64,000 nucleotides of DNA. It comes from Mesorhizobium neociceri. GTDB lineage: Bacteria; Pseudomonadota; Alphaproteobacteria; Rhizobiales; Rhizobiaceae. Positions 34,578-43,392 of the stretch are shown here, piece after piece (the first letter of the stretch is position 1; the number at the start of each line of letters is the position of its first letter). The notes beneath the pieces were generated by a model. The model was not told the origin of the DNA and searched no databases. It was given only the letters and a program-made list of their open reading frames with translations. The position numbers and the translations under genes are program-made. The DNA is taken from NCBI RefSeq assembly GCF_013520985.1, contig NZ_JACDTY010000009.1, positions 62,001-126,000 of the forward strand, read 5' to 3'.

Positions 34578-36121
34578 GCTGCGACATTCACGACATCGGC
34601 GGGGCGCCGATCATCATCGGCGCTGGCGTGGCGGGCCTAATGACGGCGCTTCATTTGGCGCCGCATCCGGTCGTGCTTCTGTCCAATGCGCCGCTGGGAA
34701 CCGAAGCCTGCACCGCGCTGGCCCAGGGCGGTCTAGCGGCAAGTCTCGGCGGCGAGGACGGGCCGGAATTTCATCTTTGCGACACGCTCGCAGCCGGTGA
34801 CGGGCTCTGCGACGAGGCGACAGTGCGGCGACTTGTCCGAGCCGCCCCCAAAGCGATCAAGGCCCTCGAAGACTTCGGCGTCGCGTTCGACCGCTACTTT
34901 GACGGGCGCTTGCGGCTCGGGCTCGAGGCGGCGCATTCGCATCGGCGGATCGTTCATGCTGGCGGCGACGCCACGGGTCGCGAGCTGATCCGGGCGCTCA
35001 TCGCCGAGGTGCGGTGCACAGCCTCGATCACCGTCCTGGAAAATGTGGAGGCTCGCCGGCTCGTCGTGGAAGACGGCGGAATCATCGCCGTGCTCGCAGT
35101 TTCGCGCACCGGCACGATCGTCTTGCCCACCCGCCGCGCGGTGCTGGCAACCGGCGGCATCGGCGGCCTGTTTTGCGATACCACGAACCCCCCTGGCTCA
35201 TGCGGGCACGGGCTGGCGCTCGCCGCATGGGCCGGGGCGGAGTTCGCGAACCTGGAATTCGTGCAGTTTCATCCGACCGCGCTCGACGGTCCACGCCGGC
35301 CGATGCCGCTGGTGAGCGAAGCGGTTCGCGGCGAAGGCGCGGTACTCATCGACGAAGCAGGAGAACGGTTCCTGTCTGAAACGCCTGGCGGCGAGCTTGC
35401 ACCTCGCGATGTGGTCGCGCGTGCGGTGTGGCAAAAGCTAGCTGATGGACACCGCGTATTCCTGGACGCCCGGCAATGCCTCGGCTCCAGGTTTAGCGAT
35501 CGCTTTCCCGCCATCGCCAATGTGTGCCGCGAGGCAGACGTCGATCCCTCGGTCGACCCGATCCCGGTACGCCCGGCGGCCCATTATCACATGGGCGGCG
35601 TTGCCGTGGACGGAGCCGGGCGCAGCTCTGTCGAGGGCTTGTGGGCATGCGGCGAGGTGGCATGCACCGGTGTGCACGGCGCCAACCGCCTCGCCAGCAA
35701 TTCGCTCACCGAAGCGGTGGTCACAGCGAGCTGGGTTGCTGAAAGCGTTGCCGGCACATCTCACGCCAGGCGCAGGCGCGTATGTTCCACATTTGTGCCT
35801 GCACGGCCAGATCCTTCCTGCATCCGCCCGGTCGTGTCAACCGCACTGGGCATCATTCGGGACGGCGACGCGTTGCGCAATGGAGTAGCGAACTTGCTGC
35901 CGATCGCGGCTGGCAACGTGGCTGCATCCGATCCCGCACTGGTCGCGCTGATGATCGCCATGGCGGCGTTGCGGCGCCAAGAGAGCCGCGGCTCGCACTT
36001 CCGCACCGATTTCCCCCGGCGCGATGCACAGGCCTTCCCCGCCCGGCTGACACTGCGCGGCGCAATGCAGGGCGCGGTCGCGCTTGGATGGGCAGGCACG
36101 GTCACGGAGCACCGGACATGA
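34574..36121 (+). CDS. nadB: L-aspartate oxidase NadB
   Basis: A 515-residue flavoprotein that oxidises L-aspartate to iminoaspartate for NadA. FAD loop IIIGAGVAGLMTALHLA at the N-terminus; substrate-region motifs CTALAQGGLAASLG, AAHSHRRIVHAGGDATGREL, FVQFHPTAL and RPAAHYHMGGVAVDG, then GLWACGEVACTGVHGANRLA, identify the fumarate reductase/aspartate oxidase family. The ATG at 34574 overlaps the nadA stop; the end overlaps nadC in the same way. It is slightly shorter than the E. coli enzyme (540). Confidence 0.95.
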   Translation: MSCDIHDIGGAPIIIGAGVAGLMTALHLAPHPVVLLSNAPLGTEACTALAQGGLAASLGGEDGPEFHLCDTLAAGDGLCDEATVRRLVRAAPKAIKALEDFGVAFDRYFDGRLRLGLEAAHSHRRIVHAGGDATGRELIRALIAEVRCTASITVLENVEARRLVVEDGGIIAVLAVSRTGTIVLPTRRAVLATGGIGGLFCDTTNPPGSCGHGLALAAWAGAEFANLEFVQFHPTALDGPRRPMPLVSEAVRGEGAVLIDEAGERFLSETPGGELAPRDVVARAVWQKLADGHRVFLDARQCLGSRFSDRFPAIANVCREADVDPSVDPIPVRPAAHYHMGGVAVDGAGRSSVEGLWACGEVACTGVHGANRLASNSLTEAVVTASWVAESVAGTSHARRRRVCSTFVPARPDPSCIRPVVSTALGIIRDGDALRNGVANLLPIAAGNVAASDPALVALMIAMAALRRQESRGSHFRTDFPRRDAQAFPARLTLRGAMQGAVALGWAGTVTEHRT

Positions 36122-36999
36122 AATCATTCGCCCCCCTTCCCTCGGCGCTGATTGAGCCGATCGTGCGCAGTGCCTTGCTGGAAGACCTGGGCAGAAGCGG
36201 CGACCTTACCAGCGACGCGGTGATCCCGCATGACTGCACAGCCACGTTGATGCTCAAGTCGCGCCAGACGGGAATCGTTGCCGGCCTCGATCTGGTTGCC
36301 TTCGCCTTGCTCCTCGTCGAGCCAACGATCGAAATGCAAATCTGGCGCCCAGACGGCAGTGATGTCGCGGGAGGCGAGATCATTGCCAAGCTGTGCGGAC
36401 CGGCGCGTGGCCTGCTCACGGCCGAGCGCACGGCGCTCAATTTCCTGTGCCGCCTGAGCGGCATTGCCACTGCCACGGCCGCGATGGTCGAGGCTGTGCG
36501 GGGCCATAAGGCAAAGATCGTATGCACGCGAAAAACGACGCCCGGCTTGCGCGCCCTGGAGAAATACGCCGTGCGTGTCGGCGGCGGCGCCAATCACCGT
36601 TTCGGGCTCGACGACGCCGTGCTGATCAAGGACAACCATATCGCCATCGCCGGCGACGTTCGAACGGCAATAGGGCGAGCGCGCGCCGCCGCGGGCCACA
36701 TGGTGAAGATCGAGGTCGAGGTCGACACGCTGGATCAGCTCGATATAGCGCTCGCGCTGGGAGTCGACGCAGTGCTGCTCGACAATATGTCGATCGAAGA
36801 TCTTGCGCGAGCCGTGGCGATGGTCAAGGGCCGCGTCATCACTGAGGCTTCCGGTCGGGTGACACCGATCACAGCGCCGGCAATCGCGGCGACCGGAGTA
36901 GATCTCATCTCCGTTGGATGGCTGACACACAGCGCGCCGATTCTCGACATCGGCATGGATATGCCGGCCCACGGGCACGGCTGCAGCCATTTGAACTGA
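36118..36999 (+). CDS. nadC: Nicotinate-nucleotide pyrophosphorylase NadC
   Basis: A 293-residue type II phosphoribosyltransferase that converts quinolinate and PRPP to nicotinate mononucleotide. Family motifs: LLEDLGRSGDLTSDAVIP, ERTALNFLCRLSGIAT, KIVCTRKTTPGLRALEKYAV, GGGANHRFGLDDAVLIKDNH, EVEVDTLDQL and LLDNMS. The ATG at 36118 overlaps the nadB stop by four bases; the long upstream frame to 35782 is a shadow of nadB. Last gene of the nad operon; bioB follows 225 bases downstream. Confidence 0.95.
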   Translation: MKSFAPLPSALIEPIVRSALLEDLGRSGDLTSDAVIPHDCTATLMLKSRQTGIVAGLDLVAFALLLVEPTIEMQIWRPDGSDVAGGEIIAKLCGPARGLLTAERTALNFLCRLSGIATATAAMVEAVRGHKAKIVCTRKTTPGLRALEKYAVRVGGGANHRFGLDDAVLIKDNHIAIAGDVRTAIGRARAAAGHMVKIEVEVDTLDQLDIALALGVDAVLLDNMSIEDLARAVAMVKGRVITEASGRVTPITAPAIAATGVDLISVGWLTHSAPILDIGMDMPAHGHGCSHLN

Positions 37000-37224
37000 T
37001 GGGAACGAAAATTGAAGAGCTGCCAGCTTCGGAGCCGCATGTGCAGACAAGGTGCTGCAACGGCCGCACCCCCGTTGCGGTTCGGCTTCGACCCGCTGCG
37101 GTTCCAGGCGGGTTGCGCTGATGGATGGCTCATGTCGGACCAGACTCGCCGGCCACAAACTGCGGCACGCGTTCGTGGACCAGAAACAACGACTTTTCAC
37201 GATGACGATCGGCAAGAGGTGGGG

Positions 37225-38205
37225 ATGAACAAAGCCGTGGAATCAATGGACGGAGCACTGCCGCGATGGAACCGCAAACAGGCCGAGGCAATCCACGCCA
37301 TGCCGTTCAACGACCTGCTCTTCCTGGCCCAGACCATCCATCGGCAGAACTTCGATCGAAACCGGGTGCAGCTCAGCCGCCTGCTGAGTATCAAGACCGG
37401 CGGCTGCCCGGAGGATTGCGGCTATTGCAGCCAGTCTGCGCATCATGGAACTGGCCTGAAAGCGTCGAAGCTGATGGAGGTCGAGCGGGTCATCGCCGAG
37501 GCGGCCAAGGCGCGCGAGGCCGGCGCCACGCGTTATTGCATGGGCGCTGCCTGGCGAAATCCCAAGGCCCGCGACATGGAGGCGATCGTGGCGATGGTGG
37601 AGGGTGTCAAGGCGCTCGGCATGGAAACCTGCATGACCCTGGGCATGCTGGATCTTGAGCAGGCCACTCGTCTAAAGCAGGCCGGCCTCGACTACTACAA
37701 CCACAACATCGACACTTCCGAGCGCTATTACGGTGAGATCGTCTCCACCAGGACCTTCGCCGACCGGCTGGAAACGCTTGAGCATGTGCGCGAGGCCGGC
37801 ATGAAGGTCTGCTGTGGAGGCATTGTCGGGATGGGAGAGGAAAGGGCCGACCGCATCGACATGCTGATCACGCTCGCAAATCTGCCCGAGCCGCCGGAAA
37901 GCGTGCCGATCAACATGCTGATCCCGATCGATGGCACGCCGCTCGGCCAGTCCAAACCCATCGATCCGATCGAGTTCGTCCGTACCATTGCGCTCGCCCG
38001 CATCTTGATGCCGAAGGCGTATGTAAGGCTCTCCGCGGGCCGCACCGCCATGAGCGAAGAGACGCAGGCGCTGTGCTTTTTTGCCGGCGCCAACTCGATC
38101 TTCGTCGGCGACACGCTGCTGACGGCGGATAATCCCGGCGAGGACAAGGACAGGCTTCTATTCCAGCGTCTCGGCATCGAGCCGATGGAATGTGAGGTGA
38201 AATGA
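37225..38205 (+). CDS. bioB: Biotin synthase BioB
   Basis: A 326-residue radical-SAM enzyme inserting sulfur into dethiobiotin. The SAM-cluster motif is GGCPEDCGYCSQS (CxxxCxxC), followed by YCMGAAWRNP, ETCMTLGMLDLEQATRLKQA and YYNHNIDTS; the 2Fe-2S ligands are in the GMKVCCGGIVGMGE and RLSAGR regions. ATG at 37225 has a nearby GAGGTGGGG; the frame is open upstream to 37012 but that part is poorly protein-like. First gene of bioBFDAZ. I saw no clear BioR-type operator in the leader. Confidence 0.95.
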   Translation: MNKAVESMDGALPRWNRKQAEAIHAMPFNDLLFLAQTIHRQNFDRNRVQLSRLLSIKTGGCPEDCGYCSQSAHHGTGLKASKLMEVERVIAEAAKAREAGATRYCMGAAWRNPKARDMEAIVAMVEGVKALGMETCMTLGMLDLEQATRLKQAGLDYYNHNIDTSERYYGEIVSTRTFADRLETLEHVREAGMKVCCGGIVGMGEERADRIDMLITLANLPEPPESVPINMLIPIDGTPLGQSKPIDPIEFVRTIALARILMPKAYVRLSAGRTAMSEETQALCFFAGANSIFVGDTLLTADNPGEDKDRLLFQRLGIEPMECEVK

Positions 38206-39341
38206 ACGAGCCGCCGCTTGCCCGCTTTGAGGCGACCTTGCAGGGGTTGGCGCGCAAGGACCGGCTGCGGACGCTTTCGCCGCGCACCGGGCTCGATTTC
38301 TCCTCGAACGACTATCTCGGACTTGCCGCCTCCAGGAGACTTGGCGATGCGGTCGCAGGCGCGATCGGACGGGGTACTCCGGTCGGCGCCACCGGATCGC
38401 GGCTGTTGCGCGGCAATGCACCGGAACACGAGGCACTGGAGGCGGACGCTGCGGCGTTCTTCGGAGCCGAACGCGCGTTGTTCTTCGGCAGCGGCTATAT
38501 CGCCAACTTCGCTCTGCTGAGCACACTGCCACAAAAGGGCGATCTGTTGATCCTCGACGAGCTCGCCCATGCCAGCATGCATGAAGGGGCGCAGGCCGGG
38601 CGCGCCCAGTTCATTCTTTCCAGGCATAACGACGTCGACGCTGTCGACGATACGATCAAGCGCTGGCGCGCGCATGGCGGCATGGGGCGCGTGTGGATCG
38701 CGGTCGAAAGCCTCTACAGCATGGATGGCGAGTCTGCGCCGTTGGAGAGCTTCGTCGCACTTGCCGATCGGCACGAGGCCTTCATCGTCGTCGACGAGGC
38801 GCATGCGACCGGCGTCTGGGGACCGGACGGCCACGGCCTTGCGGCCGCATTCGAGGGCCGCGGCAATATCATAGCCCTCCACACATGCGGCAAGGCGCTG
38901 GGAGCATCCGGCGCGCTGGTTACCGGGCCTGCAGTGCTGTGCGATTATCTCGTCAATCGTTGCCGGCCATTCATCTATGCCACCGCGCCATCGCCGCTGA
39001 TGGCGGTCGCGGCGCGCGAAGCGCTGGTGATAATATCCGAGGAGCCGATGCGCCGTGTTCAGTTGCGCGAGCGCATTTCCTTGGCGGGCCGGCAATTGGC
39101 CGAGCGGTGCGGGGTGACGCCCAGCGGCTCGCAGATCCAGCCGTTTGTCATCGGCGACGTCGCACGCACGATGGCGGTGGCGGCGGCCTTGCAGGCGCGC
39201 GGCTTCGACATCCGCGGCATTCGTCCGCCGACCGTGGCCGAGGGAACATCGCGCCTGCGCATTTCACTGACGCTCAATGTCGGCGAGGCCGACATTTCGG
39301 CCATGGTCGAGGCCCTTGTCGAGGTACTGGCCTCGGTATGA
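38202..39341 (+). CDS. bioF: 8-amino-7-oxononanoate synthase BioF
   Basis: A 379-residue PLP enzyme condensing pimeloyl-thioester and alanine. Motifs: GLDFSSNDYLGLA, GATGSRLLRGN, FGSGYIANFALLSTLP, FIVVDEAHATGVWGPDGHG, and the PLP-binding lysine in LHTCGKALGASGALVTG. The start overlaps the bioB stop (ATGA), and the bioD start overlaps its own stop, so translation across the operon is coupled. Confidence 0.95.
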   Translation: MNEPPLARFEATLQGLARKDRLRTLSPRTGLDFSSNDYLGLAASRRLGDAVAGAIGRGTPVGATGSRLLRGNAPEHEALEADAAAFFGAERALFFGSGYIANFALLSTLPQKGDLLILDELAHASMHEGAQAGRAQFILSRHNDVDAVDDTIKRWRAHGGMGRVWIAVESLYSMDGESAPLESFVALADRHEAFIVVDEAHATGVWGPDGHGLAAAFEGRGNIIALHTCGKALGASGALVTGPAVLCDYLVNRCRPFIYATAPSPLMAVAAREALVIISEEPMRRVQLRERISLAGRQLAERCGVTPSGSQIQPFVIGDVARTMAVAAALQARGFDIRGIRPPTVAEGTSRLRISLTLNVGEADISAMVEALVEVLASV

Positions 39342-39973
39342 CCAAGCGCCTCGTCGTCACCGGAACAGGCACCGGAATAGGCAAGACAGTATTTTCGGCA
39401 GGGCTCGCCGGGCTGCTTGACGGCTTCTATTGGAAGCCGGTGCAATCTGGCCTGGACGCAGAGACCGACAGCGAGGTCATTGCCCGGCTTTCCGGCTTGC
39501 CCGCGGGGCGCGTCTTGCCGGAAGCCTATCGCTTGAAAAGCCCGCTCTCGCCGCATCGCTCGGCTGAGATCGATGGCGTTGCCATCGAAGCGGCGGATCT
39601 TGCCTTTCCGCTTTTGCCGACACCGCTCGTAATCGAAGGCGCCGGCGGGTTGATGGTGCCGCTCAATCGACAGACAATGTTCATCGATATTTTCGAGCAG
39701 TGGCGGCTGCCGGTCATCCTATGCGCCGGCACCGCGCTCGGCACGATCAACCACACCTTACTCTCGATAGAAGCGCTACGGGCCCGTTCCATCCCGCTCC
39801 TCGGCATCGCATTCATCGGCGATGAAGTGACCGATACGCAACGGACAATCATTGAGTTGGGCGGCGTGCGGCAGCTCGGCAGGCTACCGCACCTCGATGA
39901 GCTGACAGCTGAAGAGCTGAGAGCAGCAATGATTGCTGGCTTCGACCTGGCCTTGATTGCCGGAGGGGAATGA
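39338..39973 (+). CDS. bioD: Dethiobiotin synthetase BioD
   Basis: A 211-residue ATP-dependent carboxylase closing the ureido ring. P-loop TGTGTGIGKTVFSAGLA near the start, the substrate lysine in YWKPVQSGLDAETD, EGAGGLMVPL, and GTALGTINHTLLSIEALRAR. A normal-length family member. The ATG at 39338 overlaps the bioF stop, and bioA begins at 39970, again with overlap. Confidence 0.95.
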   Translation: MTKRLVVTGTGTGIGKTVFSAGLAGLLDGFYWKPVQSGLDAETDSEVIARLSGLPAGRVLPEAYRLKSPLSPHRSAEIDGVAIEAADLAFPLLPTPLVIEGAGGLMVPLNRQTMFIDIFEQWRLPVILCAGTALGTINHTLLSIEALRARSIPLLGIAFIGDEVTDTQRTIIELGGVRQLGRLPHLDELTAEELRAAMIAGFDLALIAGGE

Positions 39974-41238
39974 TGTCGCAGTCTCGAGTCTGGCATCCGT
40001 TCACGCAGCACGCGCTTGAGCCCGCGATCCCTGAAATCGTGCTGACGGAAGGCGCCTATCTCCACAAGGCCGACGGCTCCCGCATCCTGGACGCCATTTC
40101 GTCCTGGTGGGTCGTCACCCATGGCCACCGCCATCCCCGCATCATGAAGGCCATCGAGACGACCGCGTCGAGCCTCGACCAGATCATCTTCGCGGGCTTC
40201 ACCCACGAGCCGGCCGAAAGGCTGGCCGAAGCGCTTGTCGGCCTCGCTCCTCCCGGCCTCGACCGGGTGTTCTATTCCGACAGCGGCTCGACCTGCGTCG
40301 AAGTCGCACTGAAGATGGCGCTCGGCTACTTCCGCAACATCGGCGCGCCGCGTTCGCGCATCGTCGTCATGGAGCACAGCTATCATGGCGACACGATCGG
40401 CACGATGAGCGTCGGCGCCCGCGGCGTGTTCAACGCCGCCTACGAGCCCTTGCTGTTCGAGGTCGACACCATCCCCTTCCCGGCCGCTGGGCGCGAGCAG
40501 GAGACGCTGGATCGCTTCGAGGCCGTCAGCCGCGACCGACACGCTGCCGCCCTGATTGTCGAGCCGCTCGTGCTCGGCGCCGGCGGCATGCTGATGTACC
40601 CGGCCTGGGTTCTGGCGGAATTGAAGAAGATCGCCGAGGCTTCCGGCACGCTGCTGATCGCCGACGAGGTGATGACCGGCTGGGGGCGCACCGGAACGAT
40701 GTTCGCCTGCGAGCAGGCGTCAATCTCTCCCGATATCCTGTGCACCTCGAAGGGCTTGACCGGTGGCGCCATCCCGCTGGCCGCCACGCTTGCCACCGGC
40801 GCCATCTTCCAGGCTCATTATTCCGAGGACCGCAGGAAGACCTTCTTTCACTCGAGCTCATACACCGCCAATCCGATTGCCTGCGCGGCCGCACTTGCCA
40901 ATGTCGAGATCTGGCGTGACGAGCCGGTGGCAGAGCGGATCGCGGCCCTGAGCGCGAGGCAGGCCGCTGGACTGCAACGCTTCCGGCAAAATCCATATTT
41001 CACCGATTGCCGAAGCGTCGGCACGATCGCGGCCCTCGATCTGCGCACCGGCTCAGCTGGCTATCTGGCCGAGATCGGGCCGAAGCTGCGCGCATTCTTC
41101 CTCGAGCGCGGCCTGCTCGTACGCCCGCTCGGCAATGTCCTTTATCTTCTGCCGCCCTACTGCATCACCGGCAACGAGTTGGACGGGCTCTATGAGGCGA
41201 TCGAGGAGGCCGGCGAACGCTTCGGTTGGCGGCCATGA
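39970..41238 (+). CDS. bioA: Adenosylmethionine-8-amino-7-oxononanoate aminotransferase BioA
   Basis: A 422-residue class III PLP aminotransferase that uses S-adenosylmethionine as amino donor. Motifs: VWHPFTQHALEP, SSWWVVTHGHRHPRIMKAIE, FYSDSGSTCVEVALKMALGY, LLIADEVMTGWGRTGTMFAC, and the PLP lysine in LCTSKGLTGGAIPLAA. The HPFTQ opening is typical of BioA. Tandem ATGs at 39970 and 39973 follow GGAGGGG; the second gives better spacing. The stop overlaps the bioZ start. Confidence 0.95.
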   Translation: MMSQSRVWHPFTQHALEPAIPEIVLTEGAYLHKADGSRILDAISSWWVVTHGHRHPRIMKAIETTASSLDQIIFAGFTHEPAERLAEALVGLAPPGLDRVFYSDSGSTCVEVALKMALGYFRNIGAPRSRIVVMEHSYHGDTIGTMSVGARGVFNAAYEPLLFEVDTIPFPAAGREQETLDRFEAVSRDRHAAALIVEPLVLGAGGMLMYPAWVLAELKKIAEASGTLLIADEVMTGWGRTGTMFACEQASISPDILCTSKGLTGGAIPLAATLATGAIFQAHYSEDRRKTFFHSSSYTANPIACAAALANVEIWRDEPVAERIAALSARQAAGLQRFRQNPYFTDCRSVGTIAALDLRTGSAGYLAEIGPKLRAFFLERGLLVRPLGNVLYLLPPYCITGNELDGLYEAIEEAGERFGWRP

Positions 41239-42218
41239 ACCGATCTTCGCGCATTCTCGGCTTCGGTCATCATGCGCCGTCGCGCAAGGTGGAGAATTCG
41301 GAAATCGAAAGCCGTCTTGGGCTCGAGCCCGGCTGGATCGAACGCCGCACTGGAATTCGTTCGCGCTTCTGGGCAAATGAAGAGGATACGCTCTCGGGCC
41401 TTGCCGCGCATTCCGGCGACATGGCGCTGGCGAATGCCGGCATCGGCCGCGGCGACATCGGCCTGCTGTTGCTGGCCACCTCGACACCCGACCACCTCCT
41501 TCCACCAAGCGCGCCCCTGGTTGCACATAGGCTGGGACTGGGCCGCGCCGGTGCGGTCGATCTGACCGGCGCCTGCGCCGGTTTCGTCTATGCACTGATG
41601 TTCGCCGACGGATTCACCCGCCTGCACGGCAAAGCGAGCCTTGTCATTGCCGCCAACATCCTCAGCCGCCGTATCAATCCGGCCGAGCGTGCCAGCGCCG
41701 TGCTGTTTGCCGATGCCGCCGGCGCCATGGTGATCGGTCCTTGCGACGACCCGGATCGGGGCATTCTCGGCGCCTCGGTGGATTCGGACGGCTCGCGCTA
41801 CGGGCTGATCCAGATTCCCGCGGGAGGAAGCAACACGCCGTTCCATGGCGACCTCGACCTGGCGCAGACCCGAATGACGATCACTGACGGCCGTGAAGTG
41901 TTCGCCAACGCGGTGGAGATGATGACTGACTGCTCGAGAGGTGCACTCACTGCTGCCCGAATGCGGCCGCAAGACATCGATCGGTTCGTGCCGCACCAGG
42001 CCAATGCCCGGATTTTCGATGCCGTCGGCAGGAACCTTGGCATTGCAGATGACGCAATCGTCAAGACCATTGCCGATTACGGCAACTCTTCCGCCGCGAC
42101 CATCCCCTTGTCACTGTCGCTGGCGCACGGGATCAGACCCATTCTAGCTGGCGAAAAACTGTTGCTGGCGGCAGCGGGGGCTGGGCTTTCCGGCGGAGCC
42201 CTGGTCGTTGGGGTCTAG
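41235..42218 (+). CDS. bioZ: BioZ, KAS III-like enzyme of pimelate synthesis
   Basis: A 327-residue beta-ketoacyl-ACP synthase III homologue. The Cys-His-Asn triad is visible: LTGACAGFVYAL, VPHQANARIFDA and ADYGNSSAATIP. In alphaproteobacteria BioZ condenses glutaryl-CoA with malonyl-ACP to start the pimeloyl chain and replaces BioC/BioH; this was first noted in Mesorhizobium symbiosis-island bio operons. The ATG at 41235 overlaps the bioA stop (ATGA); the TTG at 41226 is not needed. Last gene of the operon. Confidence 0.94.
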   Translation: MNRSSRILGFGHHAPSRKVENSEIESRLGLEPGWIERRTGIRSRFWANEEDTLSGLAAHSGDMALANAGIGRGDIGLLLLATSTPDHLLPPSAPLVAHRLGLGRAGAVDLTGACAGFVYALMFADGFTRLHGKASLVIAANILSRRINPAERASAVLFADAAGAMVIGPCDDPDRGILGASVDSDGSRYGLIQIPAGGSNTPFHGDLDLAQTRMTITDGREVFANAVEMMTDCSRGALTAARMRPQDIDRFVPHQANARIFDAVGRNLGIADDAIVKTIADYGNSSAATIPLSLSLAHGIRPILAGEKLLLAAAGAGLSGGALVVGV

Positions 42219-42829
42219 TTCCAGCCTAGCGTGGTCCTCGCCTTGGCCTCCGCCCGTGCCGATTCGCCAGCACATCGCGCGGCAGAACGGAATGTGGAGA
42301 TAAAGCTACACCGAATTTTGGCCGGCAGGCTGCTCAGCCATTCCTCATAGTCTTCAGTACAGACCGTGGCGGCACCGTCGGATACACGTATACCAAGGCG
42401 GCCTCGCGATATTTTGTCGGTTCGAAATCTGCAACAGCTACCATCCCATGCCGCTGACCACGTCTAGTCGCTGCACGCTCCTGTTGTCTTTGAGCTGTGT
42501 CAGTACGTTCCAGTTTTGCCGCCGCTCCTTTGGTAAGTAATCATTGCGCACGCGGCGAACGTCACGTAACGGCCGATCGGTCTTGGCTGGTCGGCCTTTG
42601 GTATTACTTCGCTTTCCGTCAGTCGGCGCAGGTCCAGGGGATGCCAAGGAAGCGCGGCGTCGCTATGTCCCGCGAGACGAAGGGGTGTCGGGACCACACT
42701 TTCGCCGCGATCTGCCCAGCGCCTGCTGACTGCTGAAGGTGCGCCCAACGCGCACGGTACGACAAATCACCGCCCCGTCGGAAAAGCGAGGAATCGGCGT
42801 AACAAGCGTTTGTCGCTACTGAACGAAAC

Positions 42830-42845
42830 TGTCGTGTTTCGAACA
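42830..42845 (+). promoter_or_regulatory. NifA-type upstream activator site (TGT-N10-ACA)
   Basis: TGTCGTGTTTCGAACA fits the NifA consensus TGT-N10-ACA exactly and lies about 120 bases upstream of the -24/-12 element at 42966, within the usual range for NifA sites. Confidence 0.6.
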
Positions 42846-42965
42846 TTGTAAACATGGTCAAAACGCTTGCTTTGATGCGCGGCGTGACGCTCAGGGCACG
42901 AAAGAACAAGCCGACGCGGGCTTGCCGGTGAACTTTCCTGTCAGTGCACAACTACGTCTTCAATG

Positions 42966-42981
42966 TGGCACGTCGCTTGCT
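42966..42981 (+). promoter_or_regulatory. Sigma-54 (RpoN) -24/-12 promoter
   Basis: TGGCACGTCGCTTGCT matches the RpoN consensus TGGCAC-N5-TTGC with GG and GC 10 bases apart. It is preceded by a NifA-type site and directed towards the porin gene. The best sigma-54 match that I found in the window. Confidence 0.7.
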
Positions 42982-43392
42982 CAATGAACGTCGGGAGCCG
43001 CTTTGACGGTCTACCCGCAAGGCCGACAACGGGCATGGCGGATTGAGCTAGAAGTGCTGAACACCCGAGATGATTTAGCTGAAGAGCTGCGCCTGTGAGC
43101 GGTCGCCACAGCGATGTTGCGCTCAGGTCGGCTCTCCAGCTCTCCAAGGAGTGTATGACCTCGTAATCTTTGTCGTTCACGCAAAAGCATCACTTTGCAG
43201 GCCGTAAGCTTGCTGGTGACAAGCTCGGAATTACTGCACGAGTATCATTCGTTATGTCAATTTTGTTCCGGAGCAATTCAGTATGACCGATAGAATTATG
43301 CCGCGATGCATTTTCTTCGAGGCATGGGGAATAGGACAATGATTCGCTCTTCGATGTCCTTCTCTTTTTTAGTCTTTGAGTGGAAATCAAGA

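Larger units (their letters stand above)
42219..43392. other. Long gap holding a NifA/sigma-54-type promoter
   Basis: About 1.17 kb between bioZ and the porin gene. Short frames on both strands show no family signature. The recognisable content is a TGT-N10-ACA site at 42830 and a perfect -24/-12 element at 42966 (separate entries), which point rightwards to the porin gene about 400 bases away. The long leader suggests that a small gene or RNA may have been lost or remains unrecognised. Confidence 0.5.

Noticed and set aside
37000..37224. Possible BioR operator upstream of bioB
   Set aside because: No TTATCTATAA-like palindrome was seen in the leader.
37728..39095. A 455-codon minus-strand frame opposite bioB and bioF
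   Set aside because: Antisense shadow of two well-identified genes, with no recognisable motifs.
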